A stretch of 23,058 nucleotides of DNA from a virus: positions 1-23,058 of the IMG/VR virus record IMGVR_UViG_3300035698_002929. The stretch is one strand, 5' to 3'. Positions 14,946 through 22,410 of this stretch are shown in pieces (the first letter of the stretch is position 1; each line of letters begins with the position of its first letter). Position numbers and translations under genes: made by a program. The notes beneath the pieces are model-generated. The model was given only the letters and a program-made list of their open reading frames with translations. It ran no database searches and was not told where the DNA came from.

Positions 14946-15998
14946 ATGAGCGAAGACGGAACACTAGATAAAGGAAAACTAGAAGAACAAGCTGAAGAGT
15001 ATATCAGGAATGTTGAAGAAGAAAGTGATATCTTTAATGATGCTGCAGATGAACAAAAAACTGGCCAGGAGGTTGGAGACAAGTATACTGAATCTGCAGA
15101 GAAGATAGAATCTTCTACTGGAAAGAAATCCTTAGGTAGAGTTGAAATGGGTAAAGGTGAAGGTAGTTCTGAGATGAATTCAGACATGTTATTAGGATGG
15201 CAAACGATTAATCCACTTGATTTACCATCACAAGGAAAATTCTATCCTCTTAATACAAAAATATTAATACGTTCTGCACATACATCAGAAATTAGACACT
15301 GGTCGACGTTGAATGAATACGATATGTTTGATATTGAAGATAAAGTAAATTATATCTTGCAGCATTGTGTTAAGGTTAACATACAGGGAAGAGTACTCAG
15401 TTGGAAAGATATATGTGAAGAAGATAAGCTTTACGTTCTATTATCTATACGCGATCTTACTTTCCCAAATCCAGAGAATAAGTTACAATTAACTAAGAAT
15501 TGTCCTGACTGTGGCGCGAAATGTGTAATTGATGTATCAAGAAATAATTTCAAATTAAATACTATCCCTGAAGATATTGAAAAATATTATGATTCAGATG
15601 AAAGATTATTTAATATTCAAACTAAATCTTACGGCGTTTTAAAAATGGCACCACCTAGTATTGGAGTAATGAGTGCAATTTCAAAATACATTCAAAGAAA
15701 AAGAGATAACGAATTACCTTGGGATAAATCTTGGGTTCAGATTGCACCTTATATTACATTAGAACATAGAGGATTTGATGATGAATCGATCTTTAACGGT
15801 GAAGTTGAATTTAAAGGATGGGACAATACTAAATACATGTTACATTATAGAATAGCAGAAAAGATGAAAATTGGTGTTCAGACGGACATGACAACGGACT
15901 GTAAAGAGTGCGGTGCTGAGGTCACTGCACTGATAGACTTTCCAGGGGGAATCAAAAGTCTTTTCATTGTTTCAGATATCTCTGGAGAATTACTTTAA
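14946..15998 (+). CDS. 26: Baseplate hub assembly protein, gp26-like, with split zinc ribbon
   Basis: 350 residues (T4 gp26 is 208). Residues 1-80 are acidic and probably disordered. From about 88 (INPLDLPSQGKFYPLNTKI) the pattern is that of the T4 gp26-type baseplate family (PF12322): 'LPS.G.fY', then helices. Two Cys pairs, C186/C189 (with C193) and C319/C322, form a zinc ribbon separated by about 130 residues. In T4 gp26 takes part in baseplate hub assembly. The last 20 codons overlap the next gene in another frame just before a probable tape measure, where long-tailed phages usually keep a frameshifted chaperone pair. Confidence 0.65.
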   Translation: MSEDGTLDKGKLEEQAEEYIRNVEEESDIFNDAADEQKTGQEVGDKYTESAEKIESSTGKKSLGRVEMGKGEGSSEMNSDMLLGWQTINPLDLPSQGKFYPLNTKILIRSAHTSEIRHWSTLNEYDMFDIEDKVNYILQHCVKVNIQGRVLSWKDICEEDKLYVLLSIRDLTFPNPENKLQLTKNCPDCGAKCVIDVSRNNFKLNTIPEDIEKYYDSDERLFNIQTKSYGVLKMAPPSIGVMSAISKYIQRKRDNELPWDKSWVQIAPYITLEHRGFDDESIFNGEVEFKGWDNTKYMLHYRIAEKMKIGVQTDMTTDCKECGAEVTALIDFPGGIKSLFIVSDISGELL

Positions 15999-16275
15999 GA
16001 ATAAGTTCTATTTATATGAACATTTAGGTATTCAGCCAAGCGAAATTGAAAAGATGTACTATTATGAGTTTCAATATACGATAAATAACTTGGTAGAACA
16101 TCTGAAGAAACAGAAGGACAGGAATAGTGAACAAGAAGAAGATCAATCTTCTCAGTATGCTAATATGTCTAAGAAGTTTACAAGTTCTCAAAGTAGTTCT
16201 AATGCTGGTAAGGTACCAAGTTTAGGTAAGGTGAATTCACCAAAGATGCCAAGCATTAGAATACCAAAATTATAA
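15937..16275 (+). CDS. 51: gp51-like baseplate assembly factor, possibly made by frameshift from the upstream gene
   Basis: The frame is open from 15937 and has no ATG before residue 30 when counted from the TTG at 15967. Recognisable protein begins at LENYFKNKFYLYEHLGI (15982 on), followed by QPSEIEKMYYYEFQYTINNLVEHLKK, a pattern like short gp51-type hub assembly proteins of T4-like phages. The C-terminal part (Ser/Gln/Lys-rich) looks disordered. Either translation starts at TTG 15967 or near it, or the protein is made as a C-terminal extension of the gp26-like product by a +1 or -2 shift at GGGGGA (15945-15950). The next ATG is 8 bases after its stop. Confidence 0.6.
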   Translation, partial: TFQGESKVFSLFQISLENYFKNKFYLYEHLGIQPSEIEKMYYYEFQYTINNLVEHLKKQKDRNSEQEEDQSSQYANMSKKFTSSQSSSNAGKVPSLGKVNSPKMPSIRIPKL

Positions 16276-16283
16276 TTGTATTA

Positions 16284-19205
16284 ATGTCTTTTATCAATGC
16301 GTTTAAAAATCCTTTTGAAAAATGGTCAGCTGACAACCAAAAGAAAATGGTTGATGAGCTCGTTGAGATTAAGGAATCAGTAAAGAGCGGAAAGCATACT
16401 GTAATAGATGTATTAGTAAGCATTGATAAAAAGATGGATTTATTAATTAAAAAGAAATCTCTTAACTTTAGTCTATTTGGTAGTAAGAACGATTCTTTAG
16501 ATGCTGGACAATTAACAGCAATAGGTATAACATCTGGATTAATGGGACAGGGACTAGGATTAATAGTCGCTGCAATTAAAAGTTTTTCGGAAATACCTGA
16601 AACTGCAGTTGATAAAATGTTTGAGACAATCGATAAATTACTTGAACGATTTAATAAAGCTGCCAAATCATTTAAGGTATTTGGGTTGATTCCCAAGATG
16701 CTTAGAAGATTAGGATTAGCAATCATATTATTCGGCTTAGCTTTAGTAGCTGCAGCCCCACTTTATATTATAGGAATAGTTCCCGTCATGATCTTGGCAG
16801 GAATATTTATGTTATTTGATAAGGTCTTTGGTAAAAAGACAATGAATACAATGAAATCTATGTCTAATGCAATGATGATGGCTGGAATAGCTATTATTGG
16901 CTTAGCTGTAGCATTAGCAATATTCGATAAGATCTCACCTCAGTTTTCTGATGTATTATTAATAATGGGAGGAGTAGTTCTAATAGGACTTGCCTTTGGT
17001 CTTATAGGAACTATGAGTGGTTTTATTAAGAAAGGCGCAATTGCTTTATTATGGGCTTCACTTTCTATAGTTGCATTGACAGTTGGTATGTTTGCCATGT
17101 CTAAAGCACTAGGTAAAGATTGGGAACAACTTGGATTTATAGCAGCTGCCATTACTGGCATCGGAGCTATCTTTGCATTAGCAGGAACAGTCGCTGTATT
17201 TATAGGATTAGGTGCTGCAGCAATGATAATTGCAGGAATTGGTTTAATTACAATTGCAATTGGTTTAAGAATGTTCTCTAAAATGAGCTGGGATCAAAAG
17301 AATACAGATTCACTTAAAGGTGCAATGGGAGCATTAGTTGATAGCTTTGCAATTAATCCTATCAAGTCATTAGGAATGCTTCTAGCAATTCCAGGATTTA
17401 TGGGAGCATCACTTGCATTAATGACAATATCTACAGGACTTGAAATGTTTAAAGATGTTAAATTTACTAAGAAGGATCAGGAATCATTAATGAATACCAT
17501 TCAAGGTATAGGTGCTGCGTTCTCTTCAGTAGGTAGTAAGTTTACATACGTTGATAAAAACGGTGGTAAAATTGAAGTATCACCATTCAATATAAGAGCT
17601 GGTATCTGGTCAGTCAGAAAATCTGGAAGAGTTATTAAAGAACTTGCATCAGGTATTAGAGAATGGGCAGATCTTGCATTATCAAATTCAGAAGTAACAT
17701 CTATTGTAGCAAGTATCACACATACATTAAATGCTATAAGAATTCCATTCGCTGAGATTGGAAAAACCTCAAAGAATAGAAAAGGTTTATTAGGTCTAAT
17801 TGGATTTAATCAAAATGAAGTAGAAGATGGAATTGAAGCAGTTGAAGATTCTGGTAAAGTATTAACTCAACTTGCAGATGGTATTAAGAAATGGTCTGAG
17901 CTTGCTCTTACTAAATCACAAACAAATACTATTACTACAAACATTGCTACAACATTAAACGTAGTAAGAGAATCATTCGGAGCAATAGGTGAACTTTCTA
18001 AAGATAGAAAAAGTGGTATTGCTGGATTCTTAGGAATGCGTCAGAATACTGTTGAAGAAGGTGTTGATGCCGTTAAAGAATCTGGAAGTACATTAGTATC
18101 TCTTGCAGAAGGTGTACAGAAATTTGCGAATTTAGAATTTACTGATCCTGTTACAGGTAAAGTAGTTAAAATGAATAAGGCCACTTTAGATAAAGTAACA
18201 GGTAATATTCAAAAGGTATTGAGTGTTGTAGGAGATGCATTTAAAGCAATAGGTGCAGGAGAAGCTGAAAGTGCAACTGGAGGATTCTTAGGTTTTGGTA
18301 AATCAGGTAACGTTGAAAAAGGTATGGATGCTGTTAAAGGCATAGGTACTGAATTGATCGGAATATCAAACAGCATTGAAATATTTGGAAGAATTGGTCA
18401 AAAGACAAAGGATAGTGAAGGTAACATAATGCCAGCATTGGATCTTGATGTTATTGGTAAAAATATTGATAGTATAATTACTGTAGTTGCAAAAGCTTTT
18501 GCAAAAGTAGGTTCAGGTGATATTGATGGTTTAGATCCTGATGATGTTGAAACAGGTATACAAGTATTAAGTGGAGTACAAGATAAATTAATGTCATTTG
18601 CGGAATTTGCTAACAGCATGTCTAAAGTTGGTAATCTAAGAACATTCTCAGCTAACACAGCACACTTTATATTAAATACTTTAAGAGCAGTTGGAGCAGC
18701 CGATAAGTTAGTTCAAGAATCTGATATCTCTATAATATCAAGAACAGGTGATGTATTAACTGAATGGGCCAGATCATCTAAGAAACTTAAAGGTTCTGCT
18801 AAGAGTTTAGCAAGCATTGCAGATAGCTTCGGTAAAATTAGAAAAGAAGTTAACGCATTTGATCCTGAATTACTTAAAGATACTAAAGCATTATTTGAAG
18901 CTATTGCTGTCATCTCGGATGGAAGTGGTGCAGATGATCTTGTTTCAAAATTAGGAGATGCATTAGGAGATACTCTTAATCGCCTTGCAGGTCTTATTGA
19001 AGACTTCGGCGGAAAAACTGAAGATGGTAATAACAAAATCGCAGCTGCACTTTCAAGTAATAATTCAGGTACAGTTTCATCTATTGATAATCAAGTTACT
19101 CTAGCAGTAGCAAGTGGACTTTCTGAAATTTCAGAAACTCTACAAGATATTGATTCTCAATTAAGATTAGGAATTAAAGTTAAGCCTCAGGAAAGTTTAA
19201 TTTAA
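16284..19205 (+). CDS. Probable tail tape measure protein
   Basis: 973 residues, the longest gene after the sheath. Residues about 1-60 are charged helix; about 85-105 Gly/Ile-rich; about 138-330 contain at least seven hydrophobic, Gly/Ala-rich helices (for example IILFGLALVAAAPLYIIGI), as in the membrane-penetrating part of many tape measures. From about 465 to 810, five helical repeats of about 70-90 residues recur, each with a 'I..tL..v...f..iG' core and mostly a 'v..Gi.av...g..L..la..i..wa.la' core. The position after the gp26/gp51 pair supports the call (T4 gp29 is 590 residues). It sets tail length and is expelled into the cell envelope on infection. T4 homology is not demonstrated. Confidence 0.7.
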   Translation: MSFINAFKNPFEKWSADNQKKMVDELVEIKESVKSGKHTVIDVLVSIDKKMDLLIKKKSLNFSLFGSKNDSLDAGQLTAIGITSGLMGQGLGLIVAAIKSFSEIPETAVDKMFETIDKLLERFNKAAKSFKVFGLIPKMLRRLGLAIILFGLALVAAAPLYIIGIVPVMILAGIFMLFDKVFGKKTMNTMKSMSNAMMMAGIAIIGLAVALAIFDKISPQFSDVLLIMGGVVLIGLAFGLIGTMSGFIKKGAIALLWASLSIVALTVGMFAMSKALGKDWEQLGFIAAAITGIGAIFALAGTVAVFIGLGAAAMIIAGIGLITIAIGLRMFSKMSWDQKNTDSLKGAMGALVDSFAINPIKSLGMLLAIPGFMGASLALMTISTGLEMFKDVKFTKKDQESLMNTIQGIGAAFSSVGSKFTYVDKNGGKIEVSPFNIRAGIWSVRKSGRVIKELASGIREWADLALSNSEVTSIVASITHTLNAIRIPFAEIGKTSKNRKGLLGLIGFNQNEVEDGIEAVEDSGKVLTQLADGIKKWSELALTKSQTNTITTNIATTLNVVRESFGAIGELSKDRKSGIAGFLGMRQNTVEEGVDAVKESGSTLVSLAEGVQKFANLEFTDPVTGKVVKMNKATLDKVTGNIQKVLSVVGDAFKAIGAGEAESATGGFLGFGKSGNVEKGMDAVKGIGTELIGISNSIEIFGRIGQKTKDSEGNIMPALDLDVIGKNIDSIITVVAKAFAKVGSGDIDGLDPDDVETGIQVLSGVQDKLMSFAEFANSMSKVGNLRTFSANTAHFILNTLRAVGAADKLVQESDISIISRTGDVLTEWARSSKKLKGSAKSLASIADSFGKIRKEVNAFDPELLKDTKALFEAIAVISDGSGADDLVSKLGDALGDTLNRLAGLIEDFGGKTEDGNNKIAAALSSNNSGTVSSIDNQVTLAVASGLSEISETLQDIDSQLRLGIKVKPQESLI

Positions 19206-19235
19206 ACGTAAACTTTCTTCTTATTAGCCGTATAA

Positions 19236-19250
19236 TACTAAAATTTAGTA
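19236..19250. promoter_or_regulatory. Inverted repeat next to the KTSC-gene start
   Basis: TACTAAA and TTTAGTA (7 bp each, one central base) end 2 bases before the ATG at 19253, with GTATAATA just upstream (19230-19237). It may be an operator or a small start-site hairpin. Weak evidence. Confidence 0.3.
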
Positions 19251-19252
19251 TA

Positions 19253-19498
19253 ATGGCAAAACAATCACAACTCACATTTTTTGAATCTAAGATAATAGCT
19301 TTTACAAGATATTATTTTAATACTGGGATACTGCACGTTAAGTTCAATAACGGCAAGATATACGAATACTTTGATGTAACGTTAGCCTGCTATATCCAGT
19401 TGATTGCAGCTGAGTCAATAGGGTCAGCATTTCATAAAGTAATTAAGGCGAATTATGAAGGCGATTTAATCGCAGATATAAAACCAATAGATGGATAA
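19253..19498 (+). CDS. KTSC-domain small protein
   Basis: 81 residues. The run YYFNTGILHVKFNNGKIYEYFDV, then a helix (TLACYIQLIAAESIGSAFHKVIKANY), is the KTSC-domain pattern: 'Y....L.v.F..G..Y.Y..V......l..A.S.G..f...I...Y'. The domain is about 60 residues, occurs in phages and at the ends of some lysyl-tRNA synthetases, and has no settled function. Its last 8 bases overlap the next small ORF. Confidence 0.8.
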   Translation: MAKQSQLTFFESKIIAFTRYYFNTGILHVKFNNGKIYEYFDVTLACYIQLIAAESIGSAFHKVIKANYEGDLIADIKPIDG

Positions 19499-19649
19499 AG
19501 AAATAAAAAAATTAGAAGAAAGGCGTAAATTTCTCGTATCTGAGATAAACGCAGACGGTCATAACGATGGTTATATTGTAAGAGGTTTTAAAGAAGAACT
19601 TCAAGAATTAGAGCTAACTTTAAAAAATCTTAAAAATGGACAAGAGTAA
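19491..19649 (+). CDS. Small 52-residue coiled-coil-like protein
   Basis: ATG at 19491 lies inside the last codons of the KTSC gene, and the stop at 19647-19649 lies inside the start of the kinase gene: an overlap of 8 bases before and 14 after. Such a chain of overlaps suggests translational coupling and a real gene. The product has two charged helices (MDKEIKKLEERRKF and FKEELQELELTLKNLK) round a Gly/Asn turn, and might form a helical hairpin. No function is known. Confidence 0.6.
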   Translation: MDKEIKKLEERRKFLVSEINADGHNDGYIVRGFKEELQELELTLKNLKNGQE

Positions 19650-20121
19650 AAGAATAATATTATCTGGAAAAGCAGCATCAGGAAAAGATCATCTACGTAA
19701 AGTATATGAAAGTAGAGGTTTTAAATATGCCGTATCATATACTACAAGACCTCCACGAGAAGGTGAAGTAGAAGGTAAAGATTATCATTTCATTTCAGAA
19801 GATCAATTTAAAGAAATGGGACGCAATGATGAATGGTACGAATACGTTCCATTTAACGGTTGGTATTATGGTACATCTAAAGATCAATTTTATGGAGCAG
19901 ATCTATTTATCATGACTCCTAAGGGAATATCAAAAATAAATGATTATGATAGAAGGACTTCTTTTATCATTTACGTAGATATACCTGAACATACTAGAAG
20001 AGTCAGACTATCAGGTCGTGAGATGCTAGGGGATACACTTGATAGAAGACTTGAAGCCGACTATCACGACTTCAAACATTTCACAGACTTTGATCTCAGA
20101 GTTTGTAACCCTGATTTTTAA
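19636..20121 (+). CDS. Guanylate-kinase-like nucleotide kinase
   Basis: 161 residues, near the size of short guanylate kinases. The P-loop GKAASGKD (about residues 11-18) has Asp where Ser/Thr is usual, as in several phage nucleotide-monophosphate kinases. It is followed by SYTTRPPREGEVEGKDYHFIS (35-55), the GMP-binding motif of guanylate kinase, and WYEYVPFNGWYYGTS (about 67-81). The lid is represented by RRVRLSGRE. It would turn (d)GMP into (d)GDP for phage DNA synthesis. It starts inside the preceding small ORF. Its location among virion genes is unusual for a replication enzyme. Confidence 0.8.
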   Translation: MDKSKRIILSGKAASGKDHLRKVYESRGFKYAVSYTTRPPREGEVEGKDYHFISEDQFKEMGRNDEWYEYVPFNGWYYGTSKDQFYGADLFIMTPKGISKINDYDRRTSFIIYVDIPEHTRRVRLSGREMLGDTLDRRLEADYHDFKHFTDFDLRVCNPDF

Positions 20122-20123
20122 TA

Positions 20124-20576
20124 ATGCTAATATTTTCATATGGTTCTAATATGGATTTTGCACGTTTAAGCAAAAGAGTGCCATCTGCTAAATTTAAAAA
20201 CATTGGCTACGTAGATAGATACGTACTTGAATGTAATAAAATAAGTAAAGATGGTTCTGGCAAAGCCACTATATCATATACTGGTAATTTAAATGATATA
20301 GTGTGGGGCATTATATATGATATAAATGAAGATGAGAAATATAGACTTGATAAAGCTGAAGCTTTAGGTTATGGTTATAATGAAGACATGTTAGATGTTA
20401 ATATAGATGAAGATTTAGTTAAATGTCAAACTTATATAGCATCTGATAATTATTTAGATGATTCATTATTACCACATAAATGGTATAAAGATTATATAGT
20501 AAATGGAGCCAAGCAATTTAAATTACCTAAAAAATATATTAAAACATTAGAAAAACTTGAAACAAAGTTAAAATAA
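20124..20576 (+). CDS. Gamma-glutamylcyclotransferase (AIG2/GGCT)-like protein
   Basis: 150 residues. FSYGSNM (residues 4-10) is the substrate-loop motif of the family, VWGIIYDI (60-67) is the characteristic strand, and E79 in LDKAEALGYGY is at the position of the catalytic Glu of GGCT folds. Members open gamma-glutamyl amines or peptides as 5-oxoproline. The host substrate is unknown; in phages such genes are usually described only as 'gamma-glutamylcyclotransferase'. Its start is 2 bases after the kinase stop, so the two are in one operon. Confidence 0.75.
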   Translation: MLIFSYGSNMDFARLSKRVPSAKFKNIGYVDRYVLECNKISKDGSGKATISYTGNLNDIVWGIIYDINEDEKYRLDKAEALGYGYNEDMLDVNIDEDLVKCQTYIASDNYLDDSLLPHKWYKDYIVNGAKQFKLPKKYIKTLEKLETKLK

Positions 20577-20604
20577 CGTATAGAACAATAAAAATAAGCA
20601 AAAT

Positions 20605-21234
20605 ATGTCAACAGGAAAAGAAAAAGAAGCAAAGAAGACTAAGAAAATTAAATTAGATCCAACTAGTGGAACAGCCGCTGAAGAAGTAGTTGAAAAAGTA
20701 GATCTTACTAAACTTAGTGATAAAGAAATTGAAGAAGAAGTTGAAAAGATTTCTACAGAAGCCGAAAAAGTCGGTAAAGAATTAGCAGAAAAGAAATACG
20801 CTGTTGATCTTGATGGACCTGCAGGTCTTAATAAATTAATTAAGGCATGTGAAAATCATGTTAAGTGGACTCATAAAGAAGTTCCTCAATTAATTCAAAT
20901 GTATACAAATCTTAAGCATTGTAAAGTAGATGGTGTTGATAAAGATGGCAAATACGGATTAATCGGTTCAGATGTTGCAGGTGTTTATAACGCTATGCTT
21001 AAAATGGAAGGCTTAGGTTTCCATAGTGCAAAAGCACATCTAGCTTTAATTACTCTTATCGGTGAAGGCGTATCAAACGCAATGAAAGAGATCACTGATG
21101 ATAATCAAATATTAAGAGATGTTCATACAAGACTTTCTGATATTGATAGTGAGCAAGCAGCAAGACAAACTGGAATAGAAGTAGCTCCAGAAGTAAAAAC
21201 AGTAAAAACAGATAAGACTGATGAATCTAAATAA
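20605..21234 (+). CDS. Unrecognised protein with charged flanks and helical core
   Basis: 209 residues. The first 60 are Lys/Glu-rich, probably a coiled coil. The core (about 70-180) has a conserved-looking, less charged helical domain including GPAGLNKLIKACENHVKWTHKEVPQLIQMYTNLK and GVYNAMLKMEGLGFHSAKAHLAL. The tail is Val/Lys/Thr-rich. It overlaps the next, capsid-like gene by 14 bases. A scaffold, decoration or chaperone partner of that capsid-like protein is a reasonable inference from coupling and composition, but unproven. Confidence 0.65.
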   Translation: MSTGKEKEAKKTKKIKLDPTSGTAAEEVVEKVDLTKLSDKEIEEEVEKISTEAEKVGKELAEKKYAVDLDGPAGLNKLIKACENHVKWTHKEVPQLIQMYTNLKHCKVDGVDKDGKYGLIGSDVAGVYNAMLKMEGLGFHSAKAHLALITLIGEGVSNAMKEITDDNQILRDVHTRLSDIDSEQAARQTGIEVAPEVKTVKTDKTDESK

Positions 21235-22231
21235 TGAAGATAAAGATAAGTCGTATTTAAAAGCAATCGCAGAACAGGTATATAATGTACCTGTTCTCAA
21301 AGCTATATCATTTGTACAGGAAGTACATTTTCCATGCAACGAATTAAAATACGTTGATTTTGAAATGGAAAAAGCATCTGCTGTAGAGCTGGGCAGAGAA
21401 CCACATTTATCACTTGTACATAAAACGAAAGTTGCAGTTGTAGCTACATATCAAGTAGGTGCCAGTTTAACATGTGAACTCACTGAAAGTCTTAGTAAAT
21501 TTGGTATCGATGCAGTGTCCTCTGTAGAAAGTGTATTAATAGCCGAATCTACACAATGTTTATTAAAAAGTGCAATAGATAAAATTAATCAATTCGCGGA
21601 AGAATCATATCTTAAATCTTGGGATAAAATTGATAAGAAGAAATTAAAGCGTTCATCATTTATTCATAAGCATCTATCAATCTTAGAAAAATGGTTCCCA
21701 AAAATATTTAAAGGAATCTATAGAAAGGAATATGTAGTTAAAGATACTCTTACATCGATGGAAGGTCTACAATTTATTCAGAGTAAGATTATGAAACATT
21801 GTAGCATCATTCAAATATGTGGAAGAAGAGGCGCAGGTGATACGTTAATAACAAACGGGCAAGTCGGTGCATTAATACAAGATATGCCAGGTTTTAAACC
21901 GGCTAATCCAGGTGAAATAATAGCAGGCGTATCAGGTCTACAATATATCATTGGAACATTAAATGATAGAATTAAAATAATTGTAGACCCATATAAAAGA
22001 TGGGATGATAATGATATTACAATATTCAGAACTCCTGGAGAAGGTGAAGCAGGTTTAACAACTATTTATTATTCAGATGGTCTATCAATGTCTCAAATCA
22101 TTGCAGAGAAGACAATGGCTCCTAAAATCATGCTAGGATTAAGACATGCTCATGTATTTCAAGGAGATGATGCTAACGCTTATATGCACTATCAAAAATT
22201 CTATTTAAATTTTGAGAAAAGTTTTATGTAA
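21221..22231 (+). CDS. Capsid-like protein, gp23-family pattern
   Basis: 336 residues against 521 for T4 gp23. A helix-turn segment (THR-like KTKVAVVATYQVGASLT, then E-rich helices through SVESVLIAESTQCLLKSAIDKI, about 65-115) and a C-terminal part with KIIVDPYKRWDDNDITIF, then GEGEAGLTTIYYSDG and MAPKIMLGLRHAH (about 245-320), follow the order of gp23/gp24 proteins: 'vDPY', 'aG..Y..Y', 'mqPk...r'. There is no obvious targeting peptide or cleavage site. It may be a shortened major capsid protein, a vertex protein or a capsid paralogue; portal, protease and scaffold genes are not in the window. HK97-fold assignment is inference. Confidence 0.55.
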   Translation: MNLNNEDKDKSYLKAIAEQVYNVPVLKAISFVQEVHFPCNELKYVDFEMEKASAVELGREPHLSLVHKTKVAVVATYQVGASLTCELTESLSKFGIDAVSSVESVLIAESTQCLLKSAIDKINQFAEESYLKSWDKIDKKKLKRSSFIHKHLSILEKWFPKIFKGIYRKEYVVKDTLTSMEGLQFIQSKIMKHCSIIQICGRRGAGDTLITNGQVGALIQDMPGFKPANPGEIIAGVSGLQYIIGTLNDRIKIIVDPYKRWDDNDITIFRTPGEGEAGLTTIYYSDGLSMSQIIAEKTMAPKIMLGLRHAHVFQGDDANAYMHYQKFYLNFEKSFM

Positions 22232-22252
22232 ACAAATAGAAATATAAGAAAT

Positions 22253-22374
22253 TAGTCCAAGGTACAATGGACTCGGGGATAGCAGGATCCTAGGTAACGC
22301 CTGTGATATGATGACCGAAAAAACTATAGTACCACATACAGGCCTTCTGAAGATATTTCTTTTGAAGGTCTTTT
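22253..22374 (+). ncRNA. Structured RNA candidate ending in an intrinsic terminator
   Basis: Non-coding sequence after the capsid-like gene. Stems visible: AGTCCA/TGGACT (22254-22259 with 22268-22273), whose loop holds GGTAC (22261-22265) complementary to GTACC (22329-22333), a possible pseudoknot; GGGAT/ATCCT (22276-22280 with 22287-22291); GCCTGT/ACAGGC (22299-22304 with 22338-22343); and the terminator hairpin GGCCTTC/GAAGGTC. TAGTCCAA (22253-22260) can instead pair with TTGGACTA (22380-22387). I recognise no known RNA class. Confidence 0.5.
22341..22374 (+). terminator. Intrinsic terminator before second endonuclease gene
   Basis: GGCCTTC (22341-22347) pairs with GAAGGTC (22364-22370), with one G-T pair, and TTTT follows. 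The loop holds a smaller stem, AAGA/TCTT. Bases 22341-22343 are shared with the GCCTGT/ACAGGC stem, so the two stems compete. Confidence 0.65.
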
Positions 22375-22387
22375 AGTGTTTGGACTA

Positions 22388-22395
22388 GATATATA
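22388..22395 (+). promoter_or_regulatory. Candidate late promoter (GATATATA) for second endonuclease gene
   Basis: The motif starts 23 bases before the ATG at 22411 and is followed by AAATAAAAG, as before the first endonuclease gene. Confidence 0.5.
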
Positions 22396-22410
22396 AAATA
22401 AAAGAAATCT

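Noticed and set aside
15945-15998. A -1 frameshift, as in lambda G/GT
   Set aside because: The second frame is +1 (or -2) relative to the first; a -1 shift would not reach it.
16256-16726. Antisense 156-residue open frame
   Set aside because: Opposite the start of the tape-measure gene. All other genes run on the + strand, and the residue pattern is that of a complement of hydrophobic helices.
18713-19036. Antisense 107-residue open frame
   Set aside because: Opposite the repeat region of the tape-measure gene; Ser/Pro/Leu-rich, as expected of a complementary frame.
22302-22320. Hammerhead ribozyme (TGATGA followed by GAAA)
   Set aside because: The bases between the two motifs are only CC, which leaves no stem II, and the leading C is missing.
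22251-22390. Group I intron core
   Set aside because: I looked for the conserved core segments near the endonuclease gene and did not find them, and the upstream gene seems to end normally.
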